DNA of 64,000 nt from WHSW01 sp033856255 (GTDB lineage Bacteria > Actinomycetota > Thermoleophilia > Solirubrobacterales > 70-9): positions 19,691 through 83,690 of the forward strand of contig JAWVFH010000010.1 in assembly GCA_033856255.1 (NCBI GenBank), read 5' to 3'. The notes beneath the pieces were generated by a model. The model saw only the letters and a list, made by a program, of their open reading frames with translations. It was not told where the DNA came from and did no database searches. The position numbers were made by a program, and so were the translations under genes. Below, one piece after another: positions 1 through 8,860 of this stretch; the first letter of the stretch is position 1; each line of letters opens with the position of its first letter.

Positions 1-1
1 C

Positions 2-604
2 GCAACGGGGCCACCGTTGCGCGCCGACGCCTGGTCGCTGGACGACGCCGCACTCGAGGCGGTGCTCGCCGAGCTCGAGGGCGGCGCCCGGACCGTGGTC
101 GAGTGCGGCTGCGGCCGCAGCACGGTGGTGATCGCGCGGGCGCTGCGCGATCACGGCGGCGGCGCCGTCCACAGCCTCGAGCACGACCCGGCCTGGGCGC
201 AGCTCTGCCGCCTCCAGCTCGCCGCCGAGGGGCTGGCGACGATCGCGACCGTGATCGAGGCCCCGCTCGAGCCCCACCCGCGCGCCCAGCCGGGCTGCCA
301 CTGGTACGCCCGTTGGGCCCTCGCCGCGCTCCCGGCCCGGGACGTCGAGCTGCTGCTGGTCGACGGCCCCCCGGCCGGCGACGCGGCGATCGAGCGCAGC
401 CGCTACCCAGCCCTGCCCGAGCTCGCCGGCCGGCTCGCCGGCGGTGCCGTGGTGATCCTCGACGATGCCGGACGCCGCGGCGAGCAATGGGTCCTGGCGC
501 GGTGGCAGGCCGAGCACGGGCTGCGAGTCCGGCCCGGCGACGAGAGCGGCGCCGCGATCGGTGTATGTTGCGACGACACCCAGGGACAGCTTGACCAAGC
601 GTAG
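2..604 (+). CDS. Class I SAM methyltransferase-like protein, 5' end outside the window
   Basis: The frame is open to the window edge, so the true start may lie upstream; the first in-window start codon is a TTG at 17. The protein has a Rossmann methyltransferase look: a motif I-like VVECGCGRST segment, an acidic SLEHD after the second strand, LLLVDGPP after the fourth strand and GGAVVILDD after the fifth. This resembles the Methyltransf_24 group, which often modifies sugars or small molecules. The substrate is unknown. It ends 16 bases before the binding-protein gene. The fold is fairly sure, the function is not. Confidence 0.6.
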   Translation, partial: ATGPPLRADAWSLDDAALEAVLAELEGGARTVVECGCGRSTVVIARALRDHGGGAVHSLEHDPAWAQLCRLQLAAEGLATIATVIEAPLEPHPRAQPGCHWYARWALAALPARDVELLLVDGPPAGDAAIERSRYPALPELAGRLAGGAVVILDDAGRRGEQWVLARWQAEHGLRVRPGDESGAAIGVCCDDTQGQLDQA

Positions 605-620
605 GAAGGACTGGAAGCGG

Positions 621-1490
621 ATGAGAGGAACTCGGCTTTGGCTCTCGATCGGCCTGCTGGCGCTGCTGGCTTCGGGCCTGATCGCGGCGGGTTGCGGTAG
701 CGGCGGCGACAGCTCGTCGACGAGCGGATCGGGCGACACGTCTGCGTCCACCGGCGGCGACGTGACGACGATCAGCGACGGCACGCTCCTGATCGGCACC
801 GACGCCCCCTATCCGCCGTTCGAGATCGGCACGCCCGCCGACGCGAACTTCAGCGGCTTCGACGTCGACGTCGGCAACGACGTGGCCGAGAAGCTCGGGC
901 TCACCCCCGAGTTCCAGGACACCTCGTTCGACACGATCTTCCGCGACGTGGCCGCGAACCAGTTCGACATCGTCGTCGCCGCGTCGACGATTACGCCCGG
1001 TCGCCAGAAGACCGTCAATTTCTCCGATCCCTACTACGAGGCCCAGCAGGCGCTGGTCGTGCCCACGGGCTCCGACATCGCGACCGTCGATGATCTCGCA
1101 GGCAAGATCGTCTCCGCCCAGGACGGGACCACCGGCGAGACCTACGGCAACGATGAGACCGATGCCTCCGAGGTGCGCGGCTTCCCCGAGGGCCCGGACG
1201 CGATCGCCGCGGTGGTCACGGGCCAGGTCGACGCAGCGATCATCGACGAGCCGGTCGCCGTCGACGCGGTCGACAAGCAGGACGGGATCGAGATCGCGAC
1301 GACGATCCCGACCAACGAGCTCTACGGGATCGCGATGTCGAAGGAGAATCCTGCCCTGCTCGACGCCGTCAACCAGGCCCTGCAGGAGATGAAGGACGAC
1401 GGCACGATCCAGAGCCTCTACGACAAGTACCTCGGCGGCAGCCAGGCGCCGGACTCGGTGCTCAACGGAACGACGCAGAATCCTGGCTGA
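621..1490 (+). CDS. Amino-acid ABC transporter substrate-binding lipoprotein (family 3)
   Basis: Extracytoplasmic solute-binding protein of the polar amino-acid uptake family (SBP_bac_3). The start is the ATG at 621, preceded by AGGAAGGA at 603-610. It gives a classic lipoprotein signal (positively charged MRGTR, hydrophobic core, lipobox IAAGC). A Ser/Gly/Thr-rich linker leads into the two-lobe domain: TDAPYPPFE near the start, GFDVDVGNDVAEKLG, and PGRQKTVNFSDPYYEAQQALVV are family hallmarks. The matching permease and ATPase follow after a hairpin. About 289 residues, normal for the family. The exact amino acid bound cannot be told. Confidence 0.9.
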   Translation: MRGTRLWLSIGLLALLASGLIAAGCGSGGDSSSTSGSGDTSASTGGDVTTISDGTLLIGTDAPYPPFEIGTPADANFSGFDVDVGNDVAEKLGLTPEFQDTSFDTIFRDVAANQFDIVVAASTITPGRQKTVNFSDPYYEAQQALVVPTGSDIATVDDLAGKIVSAQDGTTGETYGNDETDASEVRGFPEGPDAIAAVVTGQVDAAIIDEPVAVDAVDKQDGIEIATTIPTNELYGIAMSKENPALLDAVNQALQEMKDDGTIQSLYDKYLGGSQAPDSVLNGTTQNPG

Positions 1491-1516
1491 CCCGGGCGCG
1501 ACAACGAACTAGGTAC

Positions 1517-1540
1517 GCGGGGCGCCTTCGGGCGCCCCGC
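1517..1540 (+). terminator. UUCG-loop hairpin between binding protein and permease
   Basis: A perfect 10-bp stem (arms 1517-1526 and 1531-1540) closes on a TTCG tetraloop. It is followed by TTGCG rather than a long T tract. Placed between the binding-protein gene and its permease, it probably attenuates transcription or protects the upstream mRNA, giving more binding protein than membrane complex. Confidence 0.7.
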
Positions 1541-1584
1541 TTGCGTGAAGGCCCGCCGGTACGACCCACGAAAGCGCGAGGGAC

Positions 1585-2397
1585 ATGCATTTCATACTCG
1601 ACTACTACTTCGATTTCAGCGGCACCGTTTTTGCCGACGACAACTTCCAGAAGATCCTCAAGGGCTTCCTGCTCACGTGCGAGCTCTCGGTCGTCGCGGG
1701 GATCCTCTCGCTGAGCTGGGGTCTGGTGCTCGCCCTGATGCGCCAGCTTCCCGGCCGGGCTATGGCCCCGGTGCGATGGCTGGCGATCGGCTACATCGAC
1801 GTCTTCCGCGGGATACCCCTGCTGCTGGTCCTGTTGCTGGTCTCCGGGGTCTCGGTCTTCGGCGCCCCGATCGGCGGCGAGGTGCTGCCGCACTTCATCG
1901 CGACGCCGACCTGGTTCGGCCAGACCGCGCCCTTCTGGTACGGCGTCTTCGGGCTCACGATCACCTACGGCGCCTACATGGCCGAGGTCTACCGGGCCGG
2001 GATCGAGGCGGTCCCGGGCGGTCAGATGGAGGCCGCTCGCTCGCTCGGGATGAGCCACGGCCAGGCGATGCGCTTCGTGATCGTCCCGCAGGCGGTGACC
2101 AAGGTGATCCCGCCGCTGCTCAACGATTTCATCGCCCTGATGAAGGACACCTCGCTGGTCAGCGTCCTGGGCGCGGTCGAGGTCGTCCAGGCCGGCCGCG
2201 ACATCCAGAACCAGACCTACAACGGCTCCGGGCTGATCATGGGGGCGATCCTGTTCCTGATCGTGACAATTCCGCTGGCGCGTCTCGTCGACGTCCTGAT
2301 CGCCCGCGAGAGGGCGCGTACCCAGCGCGGCGGTCGCGGCGGCGACGAGACCCTGGACGATCCGATGTTGAGCACCGGCGGCGGCGTGACCATATGA
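1585..2397 (+). CDS. Amino-acid ABC transporter permease (HisM/GlnP type)
   Basis: Inner-membrane permease of the polar amino-acid importer, 270 residues with about five to six hydrophobic helices. The cytoplasmic loop that docks to the ATPase is clear: YMAEVYRAGIEAVPGGQMEAARSLG, followed by AMRFVIVPQAV, matches the EAA motif of this family. The LLTCELSVVAGILSL first helix and GYIDVFRGIPLLL are also typical. Its TGA overlaps the ATG of the ATPase (ATGA), so the two are translationally coupled. Confidence 0.92.
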   Translation: MHFILDYYFDFSGTVFADDNFQKILKGFLLTCELSVVAGILSLSWGLVLALMRQLPGRAMAPVRWLAIGYIDVFRGIPLLLVLLLVSGVSVFGAPIGGEVLPHFIATPTWFGQTAPFWYGVFGLTITYGAYMAEVYRAGIEAVPGGQMEAARSLGMSHGQAMRFVIVPQAVTKVIPPLLNDFIALMKDTSLVSVLGAVEVVQAGRDIQNQTYNGSGLIMGAILFLIVTIPLARLVDVLIARERARTQRGGRGGDETLDDPMLSTGGGVTI

Positions 2398-3167
2398 GCA
2401 CCGAGCCCGAGAGCGGCGCCGCGGGCGGGCCGGTTCTGGTCCTCGACGACGTTCACAAGCGCTTCGGCCAGCTCGAGGTGCTGCGCGGGATCGATCTCTC
2501 GATCTCGCGCGGTGAGGTCGTCTGCGTCCTCGGGCCGAGCGGCTCGGGCAAATCGACGCTGCTTCGCTGCATCAACCTGCTCGAGCCGCCGGAGGGCGGC
2601 CGGATCCTCATCAACGGCCACGAGATCACGGGCGACGACCCCGCCTACGGAATCGACTACGTTCGCCAGCGGGTCGGGATCGTGTTCCAGCAGTTCAACC
2701 TGTTCCCGCACAAGTCCGCCCTCGACAACGTCCGCCTCGCTCAGGAGAAGGTGCTCGACCGGTCCCGGGCGGAGGCGGGGGAGAAGGCGCAGTCGCTGCT
2801 CGTCAGGGTGGGGTTGGAGGACAAGGTGGACGAGTTCCCCGACCGGCTCTCCGGCGGCCAGCAACAGCGGGTCGCGATCGCCCGCGCGCTGGCGATGGAT
2901 CCCTACTTGATGCTCTTCGACGAGGTCACCTCTGCCCTCGACCCGGAGCTGGTCAAGGAGGTGCTCGACGTGATGCGCGAGCTCGCCGCCGAGGGGATGA
3001 CGATGATCGTCGTCACCCACGAGATCGGCTTCGCGCGCGATGTCGCCAGCCGGGTCGTGTTCATGGACGAGGGAGTAATCGTCGAGCAGGGCCGGCCGGC
3101 CGACGTGCTCGACAACCCGAAGGAGCCACGCACACAGCGCTTTCTCGGCCTCGTGCTCGACCACTGA
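2394..3167 (+). CDS. Amino-acid ABC transporter ATPase (GlnQ/HisP type)
   Basis: ATP-binding subunit energising the importer. The start at 2394 is the ATG overlapping the permease stop; the frame is open further upstream but that part overlaps the permease and is not homologous. Walker A GPSGSGKST, Q-loop FQQFNLFPH, signature LSGGQQQR, Walker B LMLFDEVTSALDPE and the switch His in VVTHEIGFA are all intact. FNLFPH is characteristic of the polar amino-acid subfamily. 257 residues, standard length. Confidence 0.94.
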   Translation: MSTEPESGAAGGPVLVLDDVHKRFGQLEVLRGIDLSISRGEVVCVLGPSGSGKSTLLRCINLLEPPEGGRILINGHEITGDDPAYGIDYVRQRVGIVFQQFNLFPHKSALDNVRLAQEKVLDRSRAEAGEKAQSLLVRVGLEDKVDEFPDRLSGGQQQRVAIARALAMDPYLMLFDEVTSALDPELVKEVLDVMRELAAEGMTMIVVTHEIGFARDVASRVVFMDEGVIVEQGRPADVLDNPKEPRTQRFLGLVLDH

Positions 3168-3234
3168 GAATCAAAGACCGCCAGGCGCTTCCCTAGGATT
3201 GGTGGCGGCCAAGACGGCCGCGTAACTCAGAGAG

Positions 3235-4377
3235 ATGGGAAATCAAGACGACAGCTGGACCGCCACGGAGCGACTCGACAGCTTCGATTGCACGCTCGCG
3301 AACCTGAGCGAGATCGTCTTCTCGACCCTGGAGGCCGCGGGCGCCCGCACCGTGGCCGAGATCGGCGCGGAGCACGGGCTGTTCACGAAGGAGCTGCTCG
3401 AGTGGGCGTCCCGGACCGGCGCCGGGCCGATCACCGCGATCGACCCCGCCCCCCGCCGGCGGCTCCGGGAGCTCGCGGCGGCCGATCCCGAGCTGAACCT
3501 GATCGTCGCCACCAGCCACGCCGCCCTGCCGGAGCTCGAGCTCCCGGACGCGGTGCTGATCGACGGCGACCACAACTACCACACGGTCAGCGAGGAGCTG
3601 CGGCTGATCGGCGAGCGCGCCCCGGGCGCCGACCTGCCGCTGCTGATGCTGCACGACATCGGCTGGCCGCTGGCGCGGCGCGACAGCTATTCCGACCCCG
3701 AGCGGATCCCCGCCGAGCACCGCCAGCCGCTGGCCGACGACGCCTTCCTCATCCCCGGCGATCCCGGCGTCGGCGAGCGCGGCCTCTACTACGAGTGCAC
3801 CGCCGCGCGCGAGGGCGGGCCTCGTAACGGCGTCCTGACCGCGATCGAGGACTTCGTCGGCGAGCGCCCGGAGCTGCGCCTGGCGATCGTGGCCCCGTTC
3901 TTCGGGCTCGGCGTGGTCTGGCACCGCGAGGCCGCCTGGGCGCCCGAGGTCGAGCGCGCGCTCGCGCCCTGGGACCGCAACCCGATGCTGGAGCGGATGG
4001 AGGCCAAGCGGGTCGACCACCTGGTCGCCGAGTTCCTCAACCTGCAGCGGATCGACCAGATGCGCACCGACGACTACGTCTACCGCTATCGGCTGGTCGG
4101 GCGGCTGCTGCCCATCTACGACTCGAGCGCCTTCGCGCTCGCCGAGCGGCTCTCGCGCCTGCGCCGACCAGGGCGGCCGAACGTCACGCGCGCCGACCTC
4201 GGGGCGCTGCTCGACGAGGTGGCCGACGGCGACCTCGATGTCGACCATCTCCGCCACTTCCCGGAGCCGTCCCCCGAAGGCGACGGCGGGCTGCGGGTTG
4301 ATCGCGCGAACGGCGACGGCCCGAACCCGTCGCGCACCCCCCCGGCCCGGCCGGACCTCGCTAGCGGGACCTCCTGA
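3235..4377 (+). CDS. Class I SAM-dependent methyltransferase with C-terminal extension
   Basis: Cytoplasmic enzyme of 380 residues. The N-terminal half is a Methyltransf_24-like Rossmann domain: VAEIGAEHGLFTKELLEW is motif I, ITAIDPAP holds the acidic residue after strand 2, and AVLIDGDHNYHTVSEEL is a signature seen in glycan and antibiotic methyltransferases. The last 150 residues match nothing I recognise. A -10-like TAGGAT lies at 3194-3199 and a GCGGCC/GGCCGC hairpin lies in the short leader. The 3' end overlaps the convergent glycosyltransferase gene by 17 bases. It opens the glycan region, so a sugar substrate is plausible. Confidence 0.75.
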   Translation: MGNQDDSWTATERLDSFDCTLANLSEIVFSTLEAAGARTVAEIGAEHGLFTKELLEWASRTGAGPITAIDPAPRRRLRELAAADPELNLIVATSHAALPELELPDAVLIDGDHNYHTVSEELRLIGERAPGADLPLLMLHDIGWPLARRDSYSDPERIPAEHRQPLADDAFLIPGDPGVGERGLYYECTAAREGGPRNGVLTAIEDFVGERPELRLAIVAPFFGLGVVWHREAAWAPEVERALAPWDRNPMLERMEAKRVDHLVAEFLNLQRIDQMRTDDYVYRYRLVGRLLPIYDSSAFALAERLSRLRRPGRPNVTRADLGALLDEVADGDLDVDHLRHFPEPSPEGDGGLRVDRANGDGPNPSRTPPARPDLASGTS

Positions 4378-5251
4378 TCCGGGCGCCGAGGCGGCGCAGC
4401 GGCTCGGTCCAGGTCCAGCTCGAGCTGCCCCAGGTGGTCATCAACTTGCCGCGGGCATCGTTGCGCTGCAGCTCGGCTCCGCCCATCAGCAACCTGTAGG
4501 CCGCGGCCTCGGCCTCCGCCCGGCGGGCGCGTTGCGGCCAGTCGGTGTCCTCGTCGCCGCCGAGCTCTCGCTCCCACTTCTCGGCGACCGCGACGTAGGC
4601 GCGGATCCACTCCTCGGGCTCGCTGATCAGGACGAGCGAGTGGTGGTGGACGACGCGTAGGTTCTCCGTCACCACCTTCTTGCCGGCGGACCTCGCCTGC
4701 AGGCAGATGTCGACGTCGTATCCGTGGTGGCGCCCAATCGACTCGTCGAAGCGCAGGTTGCGCACCGCCCAGGGCGAGAGCACGATCACGCAGCCGTCGA
4801 TCGCGTCCACCTCGCCGGTCCCGGCATATGACGGCGGCCCTTCGGCGAGCCAGGAGAGGCCGGGGATCTCGCCGCCGCCGCCGAACTCCTCGTATCGCTG
4901 GGTCAGCGACGCCCAGGTGACCGAGCCCTCCCACCAGGCGAGACTGCGAACGCCGACCGCCCCGGCGCAACCGACGATCGCGACCTCGGGGTCCGCAAGC
5001 GCCCGGCGGACGTTGGCCGAGAAGCCCGGGTCGACGATCTCGACGTCCTGGTGCAGGAGCACGAGCGCCTCGAGGTCCTCCCGTCCGGCCACCCGCTCGC
5101 AGAGCAGGTTGTAGTTGCGGAAGATCGTCCCGGCGGTCGGCTGAGCCAGCATCTCGGCGTCCGCCACGCCGTCGGTGACCCGCAGGATGCCCGGCTCGGC
5201 GCACCGGGCGAAGACGTTGCCGTCGCTGACTGCACAGGCGTAGACGATCAT
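4361..5251 (-). CDS. Glycosyltransferase-like protein of the StrF/Glyco_tranf_2_5 type
   Basis: A 296-residue GT-A-like protein. FRNYNLLCERV followed by ALVLLHQDVEIVDPGF (the D in HQDVE standing for the DxD metal site), then VAIVGCAGAVGVRSLAWWEG and VDAIDGCVIVLSPWAV, are the hallmarks of the family named after streptomycin gene strF. FDESIGRHHGYDVDICLQARSAGKKV is the acceptor-side ED-type block. ATG at 5251 overlaps the stop of the upstream membrane-protein gene (ATGA), so they are coupled. Probably transfers a sugar to a surface glycan; donor and acceptor unknown. Confidence 0.75.
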   Translation of the reverse strand: MIVYACAVSDGNVFARCAEPGILRVTDGVADAEMLAQPTAGTIFRNYNLLCERVAGREDLEALVLLHQDVEIVDPGFSANVRRALADPEVAIVGCAGAVGVRSLAWWEGSVTWASLTQRYEEFGGGGEIPGLSWLAEGPPSYAGTGEVDAIDGCVIVLSPWAVRNLRFDESIGRHHGYDVDICLQARSAGKKVVTENLRVVHHHSLVLISEPEEWIRAYVAVAEKWERELGGDEDTDWPQRARRAEAEAAAYRLLMGGAELQRNDARGKLMTTWGSSSWTWTEPLRRLGARIRRSR

Positions 5252-7173
5252 CGCTCGATCCCCATCTTGAAGAACTCGACCTCGAAGGAGTCCGAGCCGG
5301 AGCCGAATCCGCCCTGCTTCGCCACGGTGATCGTCGCCGGGTCGGGGGCGAGAGCGAACGGCGCCGGGAAGTCGGCCGCCGCGGGGGCCGAGATCAGGAG
5401 GCCGTTCTCGGCGGTCGCCGGGACCAGCCGGTGGACCCGGTCGTCGAGCGCGATCAGCCGGCGCACGTCCTTGTAGACCGCGGTCCGCAGCAGGCCGAGG
5501 CCCGACGGCCCGAGATCCCGCAGACGCGCGAACAGCGCCTCGTCCGGTCCCACCCTCGGGACCTCGATCGGCTCGCCGTAGGTGCCGGTCAGCGTCGCCA
5601 CCTCGGCCTCCGGGCCACAGCGATCCGGGGCGCGCTCGAGCACCTGATAGCGCTCCGTCGTGCGCACGGCGCGGAAGTCGCAGAGCATCGTCCTCGTGGT
5701 CGCCGGAGCGTCGTAGGGCTGGTAGCGGCCGTCGATCGACTCGGTCGCGGTCCCGCCCGGCCCGAGATGACGGAGGATCAGCCGCGGGCCGTCGGCGGCG
5801 GCGAGCGCGTCGGCGTTGAGCTGGTCGAGGTCGGCGGTGTACGCCTGGTAGGACTGGAACACCGGCAGCGGCCTCCAGTCGAGGTCGTAGGCCCAGACAG
5901 CGGTCGTCTCCCAGGGATCGACCGCGACGCTGCCGCGGCGGAGCAGGGCGAGCGTGCGAGGGTCGAGCGCGTACTCGGCCCGCGCCGCTGCCCCCTGCGC
6001 CACCGCGAGCTCCGTCCTGCGGCCCGGGTCGAGCCCGGTCCGCAGCTGGTCGAAGCCGTCGCGAGCCGCCGCCACCGGCCGGTAGAGGTCGCGCTCGGCC
6101 CGGCCCGTGAGGGGCGCGCCGAGGAGGCCGATCGCGACGACGGCGGCGGCCGCGGCGAACCGCTCCGCCCCCTGCCAGCGCAGAGCCAGCGGCGGCGCCG
6201 CAAGCGCGGCGACAAACGCGTGCATGTGGCCGACGTCGTGGCGGACGAAGCCCTGCTTGACGGCGAACAGGCAGAGCGCAGCGACCACCACGAGCGACCC
6301 CGCGCGCGCGCGTCGCTCCCAGCCGCGGGTCGTCCACGCGGTCGCCCCGAGGGCGGCCGGGACGAGGACCGCCGCGGCGATCCAGTCCCACCCGACCGCG
6401 CCCGCCTCGGTGCCCATCGCCGCCGAGTAGCCGGCGAGGACCTGTAACGCCGCACTGGCGAAGTCATCGATGTTCGACAGCCCCTGGCCGGTGAGCAGCC
6501 ACAGCAGCGCGGCCGTCGCCACGAAGGAGCCGGCGAACTCGGCGAGGGCGCGCAGCCTTGGCCCCGGCAGCGCCGCGATCGCGATCGCCAGCACGACGAG
6601 CACCTCGACCCCGACGTTGAGCTTCACCAGGAGCTCCACGGCGGCGAGGGCACCGCCCCCGATTGCGAGCAGCCGCGGAACCCACGGCGGGCGTTCGGGG
6701 TCGAGGGCGACGAGCGCCCAGACCACCGCGAGCGAGAGCGGCACCGCCTCGGCGCCGGTGATCGCGCAGACGGCGTAAGTCAGCACGGCGCCGGCCGCGA
6801 GCCCGAAGCTCCGGCGTGCCGCCCAGAGCAGGCTGACCGCGAGGGCGGCTCGGATCAGCGCCGTATAGGCGACCCCGAGCGCCGCCGTCCAGTCGCCGGC
6901 GACCGAGGGCTCGAGCAGGTAGCCGAGCGGCCCGTAGGTCCAGGCGAACTCGGTTCCCTGGTCGAGGCCGAGCCGGGCCGCCAAGTTGACGCCGTTGACG
7001 GCGGACGGGTCGAGGCCGGTGGCGACGCCGAGCGGCAGCAGCTCCCAGGTCGCGATCGCGATCAGGACGCCGATCGGGAGCACGATCCAGGACGAGCCGG
7101 CAACCGAGCGCAGCCCGGCGACGGCGGCACCCCGCCCCGCCGGCCCCTCGGCAGCCACACGGTCGCCCGCCAC
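5248..7173 (-). CDS. Large multi-pass membrane protein of the glycan region
   Basis: A 641-residue protein whose first 350 residues are about ten hydrophobic helices and whose last part is soluble and probably extracytoplasmic. The layout resembles C-type (GT-C) glycosyltransferases or polymer-handling membrane proteins, but I do not recognise a diagnostic motif. Start is the GTG at 7173, eight bases downstream of a TAGCCT -10 that overlaps the one driving the opposite gene. It is translationally coupled to the StrF-like glycosyltransferase downstream, so a role in the same glycan is likely. Confidence 0.6.
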   Translation of the reverse strand: MAGDRVAAEGPAGRGAAVAGLRSVAGSSWIVLPIGVLIAIATWELLPLGVATGLDPSAVNGVNLAARLGLDQGTEFAWTYGPLGYLLEPSVAGDWTAALGVAYTALIRAALAVSLLWAARRSFGLAAGAVLTYAVCAITGAEAVPLSLAVVWALVALDPERPPWVPRLLAIGGGALAAVELLVKLNVGVEVLVVLAIAIAALPGPRLRALAEFAGSFVATAALLWLLTGQGLSNIDDFASAALQVLAGYSAAMGTEAGAVGWDWIAAAVLVPAALGATAWTTRGWERRARAGSLVVVAALCLFAVKQGFVRHDVGHMHAFVAALAAPPLALRWQGAERFAAAAAVVAIGLLGAPLTGRAERDLYRPVAAARDGFDQLRTGLDPGRRTELAVAQGAAARAEYALDPRTLALLRRGSVAVDPWETTAVWAYDLDWRPLPVFQSYQAYTADLDQLNADALAAADGPRLILRHLGPGGTATESIDGRYQPYDAPATTRTMLCDFRAVRTTERYQVLERAPDRCGPEAEVATLTGTYGEPIEVPRVGPDEALFARLRDLGPSGLGLLRTAVYKDVRRLIALDDRVHRLVPATAENGLLISAPAAADFPAPFALAPDPATITVAKQGGFGSGSDSFEVEFFKMGIER

Positions 7174-7181
7174 GGCCGGGA

Positions 7182-7191
7182 AGGCTAGCCT
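7182..7191. promoter_or_regulatory. Palindromic bidirectional -10 element for two leaderless genes
   Basis: AGGCTAGCCT is a perfect 10-bp palindrome. It contains TAGCCT on the plus strand (7186-7191) and TAGCCT on the minus strand (7187-7182). Each copy lies exactly eight bases from its own start codon (ATG at 7200, GTG at 7173). The two divergent genes are separated by only 26 bases, so nothing else fits between them. Confidence 0.55.
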
Positions 7192-7199
7192 GCTCCCGG

Positions 7200-8690
7200 A
7201 TGTTGGGCGAGCACTGGGGAGAGGCGGTCGCCGAGGCGCAGGGGCTCGCGGTCTGGCTGCGCACGCCGGTGCCGGCGCGCCTCGAGACCGGCGCCGGCAG
7301 CGCCCTCTTCCTGCACGGCGCCGCCTTCCACCCGGGCCGCCGGGTCCGGCGGCTCGAGCTCGCGGTCGGCGACCGGTCCCTGCCGGCGAGCGCGTCGGCG
7401 ATGCCCTCCCCGACCCTGGCCGCGGAGCTCGGCGATCCCGGCGCCGCGCGCTCGATCTTCTGGGGCGTGGTCCCGCTCGAGGCGGCGGGGGCGGGGACGG
7501 CGAGCGAGCTGGCGCTGATCGCGGAGCTCGAGGGGGGCGAGCTGGTCAGGGTGCCCCTCGGCACGGCGGAGCTCGCCGCCGGGCCGCAACCGAGCGGGCC
7601 CGGCGCCGGGAGCACGGTGGCGATCTGCATCGCCACCCATGAGCCCCCCGCCGACCTGCTCGAGCGCCAGCTGGACTCGCTGCGCGCCCAGACCCACACC
7701 GATTGGATCTGCCTGATCAGCGACGACGCCTCCGGCGACGAGGCCTTCGCCCGGATCGAGCGGCTGACCGGCGACGACCCCCGTTTTCGACTCAGCCGCG
7801 CCGCGGAGCGGGCGGGCGCGTATGCGAACTTCGCCCGGGCGCTGGCGATGGTCCCGCCGGAAGCGGCGTACGTGGCGCTCTGCGACCAGGACGACAGCTG
7901 GTATCCCGAGAAGCTCGAGACCCTGATCGCCAATCTCGGCGACGCCAGGCTGGTCTTCAGCGACATGCGGCTGACGCGGCCCGACGGATCGGTGGTCGCC
8001 GACACCTACTGGACGGCGCGACGGCCGAATCACGACAACTTCGCCTCCCTGCTGCTCGGCAACTCGGTCACCGGCGCCGCCTCGCTGTTCGGGCGCCGCC
8101 TGCTCGACGAGGCCCTGCCGCTGCCGCCACGGGCCGGCAACCTCTACCACGACCACTGGCTCGCCCTGGTCGCGGCGGCGAGCGGGCGGATCGCCTACGT
8201 CGACCGGCCGCTCTACGACTACGTCCAGCACCCCGGAGCCGCGATCGGGCACGCGGGCGCCAACCGCGGCGTCGTCGGCGGCGGCCCCCTGCGCCGTCTC
8301 GCCGCCCTGCGCGGCCGCCCGCGCGGGCGCCTGCGCGGGGAATGGCGGCGGATCTACTTCGCCGAGTACTGCCGCGCCGCGCTGACCGCGGTCGCGCTCG
8401 AGCGCCGGCTCGGCCCGGCGATCGCGACGGGCCCGCGGCGCGCGATCAGGCTGGTGCGCGCCGCCGACGGTTCCGCCCTGGCGCTCGCCTGGCTCGCCGC
8501 CCGCCAGCTGCGCCGGCCCTTCCACGACGACACCGGCGGCAGCGAGGCCGGGATGCTCCGGGGCCTCGCCTGGCGGCGGGCGCTGACGCGCCGGCGCGGC
8601 GGCGACCCGCTCGACGACGCCGACCTGCCGCCCGGGATCGTCGGCGTCGACCCGACCCCGGCGACATTGCCGGACGGGGCCCCTGGCTGA
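7200..8690 (+). CDS. GT2 family glycosyltransferase with N-terminal extension
   Basis: 496 residues. Residues 1-140 form an unrecognised beta-rich domain. From about 140 a GT-A fold follows: VAICIATHEPPADLLERQLDSL is the nucleotide-binding start, ICLISDDASGD and VALCDQDDSWYPEKL (DQDD, the metal-binding DxD) are strong rhamnosyltransferase-like motifs, and NLYHDHWLAL is the catalytic-base block. Cytoplasmic or membrane-associated, adding a sugar to a glycan precursor. ATG at 7200 is leaderless. The gene is convergent with the next one across a hairpin repeat. Confidence 0.85.
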   Translation: MLGEHWGEAVAEAQGLAVWLRTPVPARLETGAGSALFLHGAAFHPGRRVRRLELAVGDRSLPASASAMPSPTLAAELGDPGAARSIFWGVVPLEAAGAGTASELALIAELEGGELVRVPLGTAELAAGPQPSGPGAGSTVAICIATHEPPADLLERQLDSLRAQTHTDWICLISDDASGDEAFARIERLTGDDPRFRLSRAAERAGAYANFARALAMVPPEAAYVALCDQDDSWYPEKLETLIANLGDARLVFSDMRLTRPDGSVVADTYWTARRPNHDNFASLLLGNSVTGAASLFGRRLLDEALPLPPRAGNLYHDHWLALVAAASGRIAYVDRPLYDYVQHPGAAIGHAGANRGVVGGGPLRRLAALRGRPRGRLRGEWRRIYFAEYCRAALTAVALERRLGPAIATGPRRAIRLVRAADGSALALAWLAARQLRRPFHDDTGGSEAGMLRGLAWRRALTRRRGGDPLDDADLPPGIVGVDPTPATLPDGAPG

Positions 8691-8710
8691 CGGGCCCGCA
8701 CCGCGCGAGG

Positions 8711-8860
8711 GGACGGGCTGGGTAGCGGCGGCCTCTGGCGGAACAAGGGCCATTGGCGAGTTTCGGGTCGTATAGCGACGCAAAGTCGCCAATGGCAGCG
8801 AAACGGGCCGCGCAACAGCCGATACCGCCTAACCCCTCCCCACCTGCCCGTTGTTGTTGC
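8711..8860 (-). repeat. Dispersed hairpin repeat, copy 1, behind a glycosyltransferase gene
   Basis: Non-coding 170-bp gap between two convergent genes. It contains a long imperfect hairpin: 9-bp perfect outer arms at 8751-8759 and 8786-8794, and inner arms including GTCG/CGAC around a TATAG loop. A CAACAACAACGGGCA block (8860-8846, minus strand) and a GGGCTGGG block (8715-8722) flank it. All three blocks recur in the same order at 22934-23059. It may act as a bidirectional terminator or be a REP-like element. Confidence 0.5.

Noticed and set aside
465..620. N-terminal extension of the binding protein
   Set aside because: It overlaps the methyltransferase-like gene and destroys the lipoprotein signal; the ATG at 621 has a ribosome site.
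1545..2393. Upstream extension of the amino-acid ATPase frame
   Set aside because: It is a shadow of the permease; homology begins at ATG 2394.
3205..3221. Hairpin before the methyltransferase as a terminator
   Set aside because: It lies downstream of a TAGGAT -10 in the 5' leader, the stem is only 6 bp and no T tract follows.
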